The notes: generated from the sequence alone by a model not told the origin. A DNA stretch of 16,549 bases from an uncultured Clostridia bacterium (GCA_944369635.1 CALVXL010000093.1:1-16549); one strand, 5' to 3'; numbered from the stretch's first letter, positions 7,908-15,633 are shown. Translations and numbers: made by a program.

Positions 7908-8078
7908 TTATTCTTCGCTGATCGCGCCCACAGGACAGCCTTCCGCACAGGAACCGCAGGAAATGCAGGTATCCGGGTCGATCTGGTAATGCGTGTCGCC
8001 CGCGCTGATCGCGCCGACCGGGCAAGTCGCTTCGCATGCGCCGCAGGAAATGCATTCGTCGCTGATTTTATAAGCCAT
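7908..8078 (-). CDS. 2[4Fe-4S] clostridial-type ferredoxin
   Basis: 56 residues starting MAYKISDEC. Two Cys-x2-Cys-x2-Cys-x3-Cys-Pro motifs (C9, C12, C15, C19 and C38, C41, C44, C48), each followed by VGAIS, bind two [4Fe-4S] clusters. This is the classic low-potential electron carrier of anaerobic clostridia. The length is normal for the family and the two halves form an evident internal duplication. The RBS GGAGGT lies seven bases before the ATG. It follows ricT by 81 bases, has its own possible promoter and ends in two terminators, so it is probably a separate unit, perhaps with some read-through from ricT. It was identified from the sequence because it is shorter than many gene finders' cut-off. 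Confidence 0.95.
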   Translation of the reverse strand: MAYKISDECISCGACEATCPVGAISAGDTHYQIDPDTCISCGSCAEGCPVGAISEE

Positions 8079-8102
8079 GATAGTTACCTCCGATTAAAAT
8101 AA

Positions 8103-8145
8103 ATTATATTGATTTCAGTTTATCACAATTCGGCGACTTTGTAAA
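8103..8145 (-). promoter_or_regulatory. Possible ferredoxin promoter
   Basis: On the minus strand, TTTACA (8145-8140) and TAAACT (8122-8117) are 17 bases apart. An alternative is a perfect TATAAT (8108-8103) without a good -35 box. No terminator lies between ricT and this site, so read-through is also possible. Confidence 0.4.
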
Positions 8146-8159
8146 CAATTCGCCTTAAA

Positions 8160-9032
8160 TTAATCCAAAATTTCTTTGATCTCTTCGCCGATTTCCTTGT
8201 CGTCCACTTCGACGCCGCCCTGGCGCTTGAATTTAAGTTCGCTTACGGGAAAGTCCTTATATACTTCGCTGCCGTCGCCTTTGACGATCTTCACTTTGGA
8301 AATAAATTTAAGCATATTATTGGAAACGACCACGCCTTCGCCTTCGGGCGTGGTAACCTTTCCGCCGAGTTTCGGCATCTTTTTATACGCTTCCCCGTAA
8401 TATTCGCTTTCGTATTCCAGACAGCACATCAGCCGCCCGCAAAGCCCGCTGATTTTAGACGGATTGAGCGAAAGCCCCTGCGTTTTTGCCATTTTGATGC
8501 TCACCTTTCTGAAATCGGGCATACAACTGCCGCAGCAACACGGCCTGCCGCAGGGCGCGAGCCCGCCGATGAGTTTGGTTTCGTCGCGGATGCCCACCTG
8601 TCTCAATTCGATCCTGATGCGGAACACCGCCGCAAGATCCTTGACGAGTTCGCGAAAGTCCACTCTGCCGTCGGCGGTGAAATAAAAAATGACCTTCTTG
8701 CCGTCAAAGGAATATTCGCAACCGACGAGCTTCATTTTCAGATTTTGTTTCTGCACCTTTTCTTCGGCGATTTTAAGCGCTTCGGGCACTTTCGCTTCGT
8801 TGCGCCTGATGTTTTCCAGATCGCGCTTGGTCGCCTTTCTGACGATGGGTTTGAGCGGAAGCACGCATTCCTTATCGTCCACTTCTTTCACGCCGAACAC
8901 CACCGTACCGTATTCCAGCCCCTTCGCCGTTTCAACGACGACGCCGGAATTTTCTTCGTACTCCGCTTCGGTGGGCGCGAAGTAATATATTTTAGACGTA
9001 TTCTTAAATTTTACGCCTACGATTTTTGCCAT
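8160..9032 (-). CDS. ricT: PSP1-domain Fe-S protein RicT (YaaT)
   Basis: 290 residues from the start chosen here (MAKIVGVKF). In Bacillus RicT/YaaT forms, with RicA and RicF, an Fe-S complex that affects RNase Y-dependent mRNA processing, sporulation and competence. The PSP1 C-terminal domain is present. The cysteine clusters CGRPCCCGSC (161-170) and CGRLMCC (198-204) fit the cluster-binding residues. The frame extends 12 codons upstream to an ATG at 9068, but GGAGGG sits nine bases before the ATG at 9032 and the family begins near MAKIV, so 9032 is preferred. It then overlaps holB by 16 bases. The C-terminal tail after about residue 265 is acidic and lineage-specific. Confidence 0.92.
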   Translation of the reverse strand: MAKIVGVKFKNTSKIYYFAPTEAEYEENSGVVVETAKGLEYGTVVFGVKEVDDKECVLPLKPIVRKATKRDLENIRRNEAKVPEALKIAEEKVQKQNLKMKLVGCEYSFDGKKVIFYFTADGRVDFRELVKDLAAVFRIRIELRQVGIRDETKLIGGLAPCGRPCCCGSCMPDFRKVSIKMAKTQGLSLNPSKISGLCGRLMCCLEYESEYYGEAYKKMPKLGGKVTTPEGEGVVVSNNMLKFISKVKIVKGDGSEVYKDFPVSELKFKRQGGVEVDDKEIGEEIKEILD

Positions 9033-9985
9033 ATATGTTTTCCCTCCAAAATTGCGAACAACCACCATTCCGCAAGCATCGTTTCATTCGCATTATACGA
9101 CGCCCGCCTGACGGCTTCCGCCGTTTTTTCCAAAGCGTAGACCAGCGAGCCGCGGTTAAATCCGCTTGCCCCGCGCACCTTTTCAAGCGCCACGGGGTTA
9201 TCCGCCTTTGCGCCCTCGCTTTCGGCGAGCATATCCCTGAAATACAGCGCGGCGATATTGAAAACGTCGCCGAGGTGTTCGCGCATCTTCATGATCTTTG
9301 CGGAATATTCCAATACGTCCCTGCTGGAATTCATATTTACCAAAAGTTCCGCCGTAAAATCGAAAAGACTTTCGAGCTTCGTATCCCCGTAAAGCTCCTT
9401 TGCGCGCCCGATCGTACCGTCCCCGCAGGAAACGGCAAGTCTGAGTTTTTCCCCGTCGGGACACTCCGGCAAAAGCGCGTCGTAAAGCTCCTGCTCTCCG
9501 TAGAGCGGCACGCTCAGCGTCTTTACGCGGCTGCGCACCGTGGGCAATAGCGCGTATTCGTTGGACGCGCCGAGAAAGATGATTACGTTTGCAGGCGGCT
9601 CTTCCAGCGTTTTCAACAGTTTGTTCTGCGCCACGGCGGGCATTTTGTCCGCCCCGACGATCAGAAAAAGTTTTTTATCCTCCTCGAGGGGTTTTACGTA
9701 ACTTTCCTCGATGAGGGCGTTGACATCCTCCGTAAGGATTTTATCCCCTTTTTCGGGTAAAAATTTCACGTCGGCATGATTTTCCTTATCGATAAGGCGG
9801 CACACGCGGCATTCCCCGCAACCGCCCTTTTCGCACATGATCAGCTTTGCAAAGGTCTTCATGTCCTCCCTGAGCCGTTTTGCGTCCTTGCTCAGCAAAA
9901 GATATGCGTGGAAAAACCCGTGCTTTTTATCGTTTTCCACCACCTTATAAGCGTTTGTCCGCTCGATAAGCCGATCAGATCCCAT
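9017..9985 (-). CDS. holB: DNA polymerase III delta' subunit
   Basis: 322 residues, the usual size for the clamp-loader delta' subunit, which helps open and load the sliding clamp at replication forks. A zinc module has C51, C56, C59 and C62. The sequence then shows DVNALIEE (87-94), LFLIVGADKM (106-115), NKLLKTLEEPP (121-131) and VIIFLGAS (134-141), typical of the AAA+ core. A canonical P-loop is lacking, as expected for delta'. The arginine-finger segment reads LLPTVRSRV (146-154), where the common form ends SRC. It lies between tmk (11-base overlap) and ricT (16-base overlap), the standard Firmicute order. The RBS GAGAGG is seven bases before the ATG. Confidence 0.93.
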   Translation of the reverse strand: MGSDRLIERTNAYKVVENDKKHGFFHAYLLLSKDAKRLREDMKTFAKLIMCEKGGCGECRVCRLIDKENHADVKFLPEKGDKILTEDVNALIEESYVKPLEEDKKLFLIVGADKMPAVAQNKLLKTLEEPPANVIIFLGASNEYALLPTVRSRVKTLSVPLYGEQELYDALLPECPDGEKLRLAVSCGDGTIGRAKELYGDTKLESLFDFTAELLVNMNSSRDVLEYSAKIMKMREHLGDVFNIAALYFRDMLAESEGAKADNPVALEKVRGASGFNRGSLVYALEKTAEAVRRASYNANETMLAEWWLFAILEGKHIWQKS

Positions 9986-10601
9986 CGAAAATCCTCTCTT
10001 TCAATACCGCGAGAATTTTTTCCCGCGTCTGATGTTTTTCCCCGCTGCAATCGATTTTTACGATGCGGTCGGGAAATTCCCTTGCCACGGCGAGATAGCC
10101 CGCGTAGACCTTTTTATGAAATTCCAGCCCGCAAAGCTCCACGCGGTCGCTTTTGTCCGCGCCGCCTTTTCTCAAAAACGCCGCTTCCGGTTCGAGATCC
10201 AAAAACAGCGTCAGATCGGGCAGAAAATTCATCGCATAAGCGTTGATTTCCCTGATAAACTTTTCGCCGAGTCCCCGCGCGTACGCCTGATAGGCGAAGG
10301 AAGAATCGATATATCTGTCGCAAAGGACGATTTTGCCCGCTTCGAGCGCGGGCGCGATGACCTCTTTGATATGTTGCACGCGCGCGGCGGCGTATAAAAG
10401 CGCCTCGCATTCGTCGCTCATGTCTTTATTTTCCGCGTCGAGAATGATTTCTCTGATCTTTTCGGAAATTTTCGGGCCGCCCGGTTCGCGCGTTAAGATA
10501 AACGGCACGCCGCGATTTTGCAAAAACTCCCTGACGTATGCGATCTGACGGGATTTTCCCACGCCTTCGCACCCTTCGAACGTTATAAATTTGCCCTTCA
10601 T
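9975..10601 (-). CDS. tmk: Thymidylate kinase
   Basis: 208 residues, normal for Tmk, which phosphorylates dTMP to dTDP. The P-loop GCEGVGKS is at 10-17, REPGG at 38-42, AAARVQH at 71-77, DRY at 95-97 with DSSFAYQ (99-105), and a LID segment with R144 and SDRVE (151-155). Two small departures from the usual family pattern are Arg18 directly after GKS, where Thr is usual, and Pro43 after REPGG, again usually Thr. The gene starts within the stop of the upstream decarboxylase gene (ATGA, 4-base overlap) and runs 11 bases into holB, so the three are translationally coupled. Confidence 0.95.
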   Translation of the reverse strand: MKGKFITFEGCEGVGKSRQIAYVREFLQNRGVPFILTREPGGPKISEKIREIILDAENKDMSDECEALLYAAARVQHIKEVIAPALEAGKIVLCDRYIDSSFAYQAYARGLGEKFIREINAYAMNFLPDLTLFLDLEPEAAFLRKGGADKSDRVELCGLEFHKKVYAGYLAVAREFPDRIVKIDCSGEKHQTREKILAVLKERIFDGI

Positions 10602-11965
10602 TTATCTGCCTGCCCTTTTACCACTTTGACTTTGTTGTTGATGATACCGAAGGTGTTTTTCGCCTCCGAAAGAATGGAAATGATATCCGGCGTCATCTCT
10701 TCTCCCGCCATGCAAAGCGGGAAACACGGCGGAAACACCCCGACGTTTTCCGCCAGGATCTTGCCCGCGGATTCTTTGAGCTCCACGCTTTCTTTTCTGC
10801 TGAAAACGTTGGCTTTGAGATACGGCATCTTGCGCGCGCCGAAACGCACGTCCGCACGGGAAACGAATGTGTTTTTAAGATCTTCTCTGAGAAGCAGCCT
10901 TTTGAGCTGCGCTTCCAAAACGTCGAGCGAATGCTTGTCGGTCGTCGGACCGAACAAAAAGAGAAGATACCTTCCGTCGTTCATCTCCGCAAAGATGTTG
11001 TGACGGTTCAATATGCGCTCCGCCTTATAAGGCGAAATGCCCGTCGGTTTGAAGTCCACCGCAAGCTTGATGGAGTCGGCGTCCTTCAGACAACCGTACC
11101 CCTTAGCTTCCAGCCGCGTGCGGAGCGCCGCGACTTCCACGCGCAGCTTGCTCAGAAGCTCCCTGCCGTTTTCCGCCATAAAACTTTCGCCGTAATCGAT
11201 GGAAGCCATGATCTCGTAATTGGGGCTGGTGGTGCGGAACATATTCACGGCGTTGGTCACCTTCGCGATCAACCCCTTATTGCCCACATTCAAAAGCGCA
11301 GCCTGCGTGAGGCACGGCAAGGTTTTATGTACGCCGTCCACCCAGATATCGGCATAATCGCCGCAATAGGCGGGCATGGCGGCAAAACGCAGATGTCCGC
11401 CGTGCGCTCCGTCGATGAGCAGCAATTTATTCTTCGATTCCGCAAGCTCTTTTGCGCGCGCGATATCGAAGGTAAGACCGTAATAATCGGGGTACGTCAG
11501 TAAAAATCCGATGGCGTCGGGAGTATCGTCCAGCGTCTTTTCCAACTCGTCGGCAGTGGGCGGCATCATCAGCCCGTTTTTTACGTTCTGATTGAGGATA
11601 ACGGGTTCTATCCCGAAGATCTTGCAGGCATTGAACACGCTTTGGTGCGCGTTGCGGTTGACGATGATTTTCTTGCCGAATTCGCGCACCGCGTACAGCA
11701 TGGAAAGCACGCCACACGTGGAGCCGTCGGTGAGAAAATACGTCTTTTTCGCGCCGAGAATGTCTCGCACTCTGTCTTCCGCTTCCTTGATGATTCCCGA
11801 AGGATGTTGCAGGCTGTCCGAAAACGAAAGCTCGGTAATATCCGCTTCCGCCCCGGGAAAGTGTTTTAAAAATTCCTTATTCGCCTTATGCCCCGGCATA
11901 TGAAAACGCAAAGGATGCAGTTTTGCATATTCCCTGAGCGTGTATTCTATTCCCTTTCTTTCCAT
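10598..11965 (-). CDS. Orn/Lys/Arg decarboxylase-family PLP enzyme (YaaO-like)
   Basis: 455 residues with fold-type-I PLP decarboxylase signatures. FHMPGHK is at 21-27, TDGSTCG at 79-85, and NRNAHQSV at 103-110. DGAHGGH at 185-191 holds the Asp and His around the PLP ring. DGVHKTLPCLTQ at 210-221 has the Schiff-base Lys214. The short form lacks the large N-terminal wing domain of enterobacterial inducible decarboxylases and resembles Bacillus YaaO/SpeA. Its substrate (arginine, lysine or ornithine, for polyamine synthesis) cannot be told from sequence alone. Position directly before tmk matches the Firmicute yaaO-tmk pair. The RBS AAAGGTAGG overlaps the end of the upstream gene's stop region. 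Confidence 0.9.
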   Translation of the reverse strand: MERKGIEYTLREYAKLHPLRFHMPGHKANKEFLKHFPGAEADITELSFSDSLQHPSGIIKEAEDRVRDILGAKKTYFLTDGSTCGVLSMLYAVREFGKKIIVNRNAHQSVFNACKIFGIEPVILNQNVKNGLMMPPTADELEKTLDDTPDAIGFLLTYPDYYGLTFDIARAKELAESKNKLLLIDGAHGGHLRFAAMPAYCGDYADIWVDGVHKTLPCLTQAALLNVGNKGLIAKVTNAVNMFRTTSPNYEIMASIDYGESFMAENGRELLSKLRVEVAALRTRLEAKGYGCLKDADSIKLAVDFKPTGISPYKAERILNRHNIFAEMNDGRYLLFLFGPTTDKHSLDVLEAQLKRLLLREDLKNTFVSRADVRFGARKMPYLKANVFSRKESVELKESAGKILAENVGVFPPCFPLCMAGEEMTPDIISILSEAKNTFGIINNKVKVVKGQADK

Positions 11966-11977
11966 AACGCCTACCTT

Positions 11978-12979
11978 TTAATCGAGCAACGTAGTATATG
12001 TTTTGATGAAGTTCGTCAGAAAGACGACGGTTTCGTATTGCAGATCGGGCTGTTGTTCTTTGAAATCGAATACCATGACGGCGGTATTTTTCGCCGTACC
12101 TTCGTTGTCGCCCTGCGCCATGCTGACGACGTTGGAAACCGACTTGTTATCCTTTTTATATTCGTCGAGGTATCCCGCGTTGATCGCGTACGGCAAAGCG
12201 CCTTTTTCCAGTTGCTTTTCGTAAGCCGCCTTGTAATCGTCGTCCACATCTTCGGAGGTATAAACCGTCATTTGGTACTTCACGTAACGATAGAAAAGTC
12301 CGCTGTCTTTATATTCCGTATACAGGCGGTCGAAATCCGCGACCGCCGCTTTCAGCGTCTCCAGACGTTCGAGCTCCTGCTTTAATCCCTTTTCCTTGTT
12401 TTCGGCAGAACGGAAACGGTTATCCCGCTTCATGCGCTTCAAAAAGTTTTCCTTTACCTTTTCTTCCACGAGCGCGCCGTTTTCGACGTACCCGTTTTCC
12501 ATGAACGAGCCGATATACTCCTTCGCGTCGCTTAAAAGCACGTCGTAAGAATACATGTTATAACCGTCCACCATCTGATAGAAGTTGGAAGAATCGTACA
12601 GCGGATCGTCCTTGTGCTCCTCCGCTTCGGAATGGGTGATCTCGTTGTCGATCATGATGATGTCGCCTTCACCCGTCGTGAGGCGCAAGCCTAAAATGGT
12701 ATCCCCGTACGTCGCGTCCAGCGTTTCGATATTGTATTCCAAGACGTCGTAAGAAAGCCCCGCGTCCTCCGCGAGAAAATCGTAAAGCTCCGTCGTACCG
12801 TTGGTAGATAACGTCGGATAATAGTAAATTTTAAAATTCTGCCCGTTGGATACGCGCACGGCCGTCATTGTGAAAATGAGTTCCCAGATGAGAATCGCCG
12901 CCACGATGACGCCGATGATCTTGATCCAGTCGTACTGCAACATTTCGGACAGTCTTCTCTTTGTGATTCTTGCGTCCAT
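11978..12979 (-). CDS. Unrecognised single-pass membrane protein with extracytoplasmic domain
   Basis: 333 residues that I do not recognise. A basic, positively charged N-terminus (1-19) and one transmembrane helix (about 19-39, rich in I/V/A, ending IFTMTA) predict N-in/C-out topology with about 290 residues outside. The outer part has LTTGEGDIIMID (about residues 99-110), which loosely resembles the Asp-containing strand of solute-binding proteins, then Lys/Glu-rich helices (about 165-230) with coiled-coil character. There is no lipobox and no catalytic motif. It sits 18 bases after lysS and 12 bases before the decarboxylase gene, so it is certainly in the operon. A fold related to extracellular solute-binding proteins is only a guess. 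Confidence 0.8.
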   Translation of the reverse strand: MDARITKRRLSEMLQYDWIKIIGVIVAAILIWELIFTMTAVRVSNGQNFKIYYYPTLSTNGTTELYDFLAEDAGLSYDVLEYNIETLDATYGDTILGLRLTTGEGDIIMIDNEITHSEAEEHKDDPLYDSSNFYQMVDGYNMYSYDVLLSDAKEYIGSFMENGYVENGALVEEKVKENFLKRMKRDNRFRSAENKEKGLKQELERLETLKAAVADFDRLYTEYKDSGLFYRYVKYQMTVYTSEDVDDDYKAAYEKQLEKGALPYAINAGYLDEYKKDNKSVSNVVSMAQGDNEGTAKNTAVMVFDFKEQQPDLQYETVVFLTNFIKTYTTLLD

Positions 12980-12997
12980 TTTCCGTCCTGATAGAAA

Positions 12998-14500
12998 TTA
13001 TTTTCTGGGTTTCATGGTCGGGAACAACATCACGTCCCTGATCGACGGGCTGTCGGTCAAAAGCATGACCAGCCTGTCGAGTCCCAGGCCCAGACCGCCT
13101 GTCGGCGGCATGCCGTATTCCAGCGCGGTGATGAAATCTTCGTCCACTTCCGCATTTGCGCCCGTCGCCCGCTTTGCGGCGACCTGCTTTTCAAAGCGCG
13201 CGCGCTGATCGATAGGATCGTTCAGCTCGGAAAAGGCGTTGCCCATTTCCCTCGCGTACATAAAATATTCGAACCGTTCGGTAAACGCGGGATTATCCGC
13301 CTTGCGCTTGGCGAGCGGCGAATTTTCCACGGGATAATCGTAAATAATGGTCGGCTGAACGAGCTTTTCTTCCACAAATTTATCGAAAAACGCGATGAGC
13401 ACGTTTCCTTTTGTCGCCTTTTCGCCTTCTTCCACGGGCACGTTCATCGCCTTGGCGGCAGCGCGGGCCTCTTCGTCGCTCTTCCAGTCGTTATAATCCG
13501 CCCCGGCATACTTTTTGACGGCTTCCACCATCGTCATGCGCGCCCACGGCTTGCCGATGGCGATCTCTTCGCCCTGATAGGTGATGACATCGCCGCCGCA
13601 GATCTTTTCCGCAAGGTGCTTGTACATATTTTCAATCAGGTTCATCATGTCCTTATAATCGCTGTACGCCTGATACATTTCGATGGAAGTAAATTCCGGA
13701 TTGTGCGAAGTGTCCATGCCTTCGTTGCGGAAAATCCTGCCCACTTCGTACACTTTTTCGAACCCGCCGACGATCAGCCGCTTCAGATAAAGCTCCGTTT
13801 CGATACGCAGATACATATCGATATCGAGGGCGTTATGGTGCGTTTTGAACGGTCTTGCCGCCGCGCCGATTTCCAAAGTGTGAAGCACGGGCGTATCCAC
13901 TTCGAGATAGCCGAGGTTGTCGAGATAATTTCTGATTTCCGAAATGATCTTCGAACGCACGACGAACGTGTTTTTGACTTCCGGGTTGACGATTAAATCG
14001 ACGTACCGCTGGCGGTAACGCATATCGGTATCTTTAAGCCCGTGATATTTTTCCGGAAGAGGCAGAAGCGATTTGGATAAAAGTTCGATTTCCTGCGCGT
14101 GCACGGAGATCTCTCCCGTGCGCGTTTTAAACACTTTGCCTTTGATTCCAACGATATCGCCGATATCGTAGTCTTTGAATTCCGCATAGGAATCGCCGAG
14201 ATCGTTGACGGAAAGATAGACCTGTATCTGCCCTTTTCCGTCCAAAATATGCGCGAACGCCGCCTTTCCCATGAGCCGTTTGCTCATCAGCCTGCCCGCG
14301 ATCGCCACTTCGGTATTTTCCAGCGCGTCGTAATTCGCCTTGATGTCCTCGCTGAGATGCGTGCGCGGATACTTCACCTTTTCATACGGGTCCTTGCCCG
14401 CGCTTTGCAACGCGGCGAGTTTTTCCCTTCTGACCTTCATGATCTCGTTAAGATCCTGTTCCGCCTGCACCTGCGTGTTTACGCCGTTTTCCTTTTGCAT
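12998..14500 (-). CDS. lysS: Class II lysyl-tRNA synthetase
   Basis: 500 residues from the ATG at 14500. The frame extends three codons to a GTG at 14509, but that GTG lies inside the GGGAG ribosome binding site, which is eight bases before the ATG, so 14500 is chosen. The OB-fold anticodon-binding domain spans about 63-143 (IAGRLMSKR, GKGQIQVY). Class II motifs follow: motif 2 FRNEGMDTSHNPEFT (257-271) and motif 3 GLGLGLDRL (469-477), plus NAFSELNDP (421-429). Near the lysine pocket, the usual GGA-x-ARPF is IGAAARPF (211-218) and RIA[PT]ELYLKR is RIETELYLKR (232-241). It charges tRNA-Lys. It lies 22 bases after greA, a pairing common in Firmicutes. Confidence 0.96.
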   Translation of the reverse strand: MQKENGVNTQVQAEQDLNEIMKVRREKLAALQSAGKDPYEKVKYPRTHLSEDIKANYDALENTEVAIAGRLMSKRLMGKAAFAHILDGKGQIQVYLSVNDLGDSYAEFKDYDIGDIVGIKGKVFKTRTGEISVHAQEIELLSKSLLPLPEKYHGLKDTDMRYRQRYVDLIVNPEVKNTFVVRSKIISEIRNYLDNLGYLEVDTPVLHTLEIGAAARPFKTHHNALDIDMYLRIETELYLKRLIVGGFEKVYEVGRIFRNEGMDTSHNPEFTSIEMYQAYSDYKDMMNLIENMYKHLAEKICGGDVITYQGEEIAIGKPWARMTMVEAVKKYAGADYNDWKSDEEARAAAKAMNVPVEEGEKATKGNVLIAFFDKFVEEKLVQPTIIYDYPVENSPLAKRKADNPAFTERFEYFMYAREMGNAFSELNDPIDQRARFEKQVAAKRATGANAEVDEDFITALEYGMPPTGGLGLGLDRLVMLLTDSPSIRDVMLFPTMKPRK

Positions 14501-14522
14501 ACGATTCACTCCCGAAAGATTA

Positions 14523-14987
14523 TCAATAAACTTTTCTGATTTCCAAAACCGCCGTACCCTCCGGAACGGCTACTTCCACCACGTCGCCCGCCTTTCTGCC
14601 GAGAAGCGCGTTGCCGATGGGCGATTCGTTGCTGATCCTGCCCGCGTCGAGATCGGCTTCCGTCGTGCCGACGATTTCGTATATACAGGTTTCGTCGTAG
14701 CCGCGGTCGTAAAGTTCCACTTTGGATCCCAGCGAAACGGTACCCTTCTTTGCGCCCTTGATGACGACGACGTGTTTTAATTTTTCTTCGATTTCGAGAA
14801 TTTCGCCCTCGATCATCGCCTGTTCGTTCTTCGCCGCGTCGTATTCTGCGTTTTCCGAAAGGTCGCCGAATTCACGCGCGATCTTGATGCGCTCGGTGAT
14901 CTCAGCGCGCTTTTGAACTTTCAGGTATTCCAGCCGTTTTTCAAGTTCTTCCAGACCTTCTTTTGTCAAAATGACTTCTTCTGCCAT
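14523..14987 (-). CDS. greA: Transcription elongation factor GreA
   Basis: 154 residues, standard length. The N-terminal coiled coil (about 10-75) carries the loop GDLSENAEY with Asp42 and Glu45, the acidic residues that position Mg2+ in the RNA polymerase secondary channel for cleavage of backtracked RNA. The C-terminal FKBP-like domain has ISNESPIGNALLG (118-130) and AGDVVEV (133-139). The RBS GGAGG is eight bases before the ATG. It is the first gene of the greA-lysS-...-ricT operon and is preceded by an extended -10 promoter. Confidence 0.97.
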   Translation of the reverse strand: MAEEVILTKEGLEELEKRLEYLKVQKRAEITERIKIAREFGDLSENAEYDAAKNEQAMIEGEILEIEEKLKHVVVIKGAKKGTVSLGSKVELYDRGYDETCIYEIVGTTEADLDAGRISNESPIGNALLGRKAGDVVEVAVPEGTAVLEIRKVY

Positions 14988-15035
14988 ATTTCTTTCCTCC
15001 GTCGATTAAACGATAATATACTCAGAATATTTAAC

Positions 15036-15064
15036 ATTATACCATAAGTCAAAGCGGTTTGCAA
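15036..15064 (-). promoter_or_regulatory. Promoter of the greA-lysS operon
   Basis: On the minus strand TTGCAA (15064-15059) lies 17 bases before TATAAT (15041-15036), with TGG directly before the -10 hexamer giving an extended -10 element. The leader to greA would be about 40 bases. A second, weaker option is TTGACT followed 17 bases later by TATTCT. Confidence 0.7.
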
Positions 15065-15476
15065 CAAAAAGGAAAACGAATTTCGATTTTATCGCCCGCG
15101 CGCCGCCCCGCGGCGACAAAAACAACGTGCGCCGTCCTTCGTCAAAAAACACAGCGCGAGCCGAAAGGTTTCATTACGCGCAATTGTTTTTAAGTTTCGT
15201 CTTTTCTTCCCCGCTGGAAAAAAGCGAACAGGGCGGCAAGGATAAAACGGGCGGGACGTCCCATCGTTTTCCCTCGGATCGTCGGCGAAGAAAAATAAAT
15301 TCTTTCGCTCCGCAAAGACAAAACTTTATATTCCGAAAGGAAGTTTATTCTGTACAAAATCCCGCCTATAACGAATTTTTATATTTTTTTCGCGCGAAAA
15401 TTTACGGTTCATGAGGCAAATTCAGGATTTTTTTGAAAATTTTTCCTTTTTTTTGTGATTTTTTTTAAAAAACCTA
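15065..15476. other. Intergenic region with no convincing gene
   Basis: About 410 bases upstream of greA. No homologous-looking protein was found on either strand. The part nearest greA is GC-rich (15090-15116, with a short GCCGC/GCGGC stem); the part nearest 15476 is strongly T-rich on the plus strand and may act as an UP element for the promoter at 15477. One 24-codon minus-strand frame with an RBS-like GAGGG is discussed under findings. Confidence 0.5.
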
Positions 15477-15504
15477 TTGACAAAGCGCTTTAATGTGCTA
15501 TAAT
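15477..15504 (+). promoter_or_regulatory. Orphan consensus sigma-A promoter with palindrome in spacer
   Basis: TTGACA (15477-15482), a 16-base spacer and TATAAT (15499-15504) match the consensus at all 12 positions, with TGC just before the -10 giving an extended -10. The palindrome AAAGCGCTTT (15482-15491), whose CG centre resembles LacI/CcpA-family operators, sits between the hexamers. T/A-rich tracts lie upstream. No protein gene follows on this strand before rplI, which has its own promoter. Confidence 0.7.
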
Positions 15505-15510
15505 AATTTT

Positions 15511-15620
15511 GTAAAGAAAAACAAATGTTATAATATTTTTCGATAATTCAACAGTTACGTGTTTTTTCTGAATAATATATGTGATAAAGACTGCAAGCGA
15601 TTGCGGCCTTTTTCATTTTT
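15511..15620 (+). ncRNA. Candidate small RNA ending in a hairpin plus U-tract
   Basis: A transcript from the promoter at 15477-15504 would start near 15511. Its first terminator-like signal is CTGCAA-GCGA-TTGCGG (15591-15606), a 6-bp stem with a GNRA-type tetraloop. It can be lengthened by AAAG/CTTT pairing and is followed by TTTTTCATTTTT. That gives an AU-rich RNA of about 105-110 bases without a credible start codon or ribosome binding site. It matches no RNA family I recognise (not 6S, SRP RNA, tmRNA or a T-box). It could instead be the leader of a longer transcript through the structured element at 15634-15730. Confidence 0.3.
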
Positions 15621-15633
15621 AAATTCGGGCCAT

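Noticed and set aside
9033..9068. A 12-codon N-terminal extension of RicT from an ATG at 9068
   Set aside because: No ribosome binding site there; GGAGGG precedes the ATG at 9032 and the protein family begins at that point.
14501..14509. A GTG start for LysS at 14509
   Set aside because: That GTG lies in the Shine-Dalgarno sequence of the ATG at 14500.
15482..15491. AAAGCGCTTT as a true CcpA catabolite-responsive element
   Set aside because: The flanking TG and C positions of the cre consensus do not match. Only the palindromic core with a CG centre is supported.
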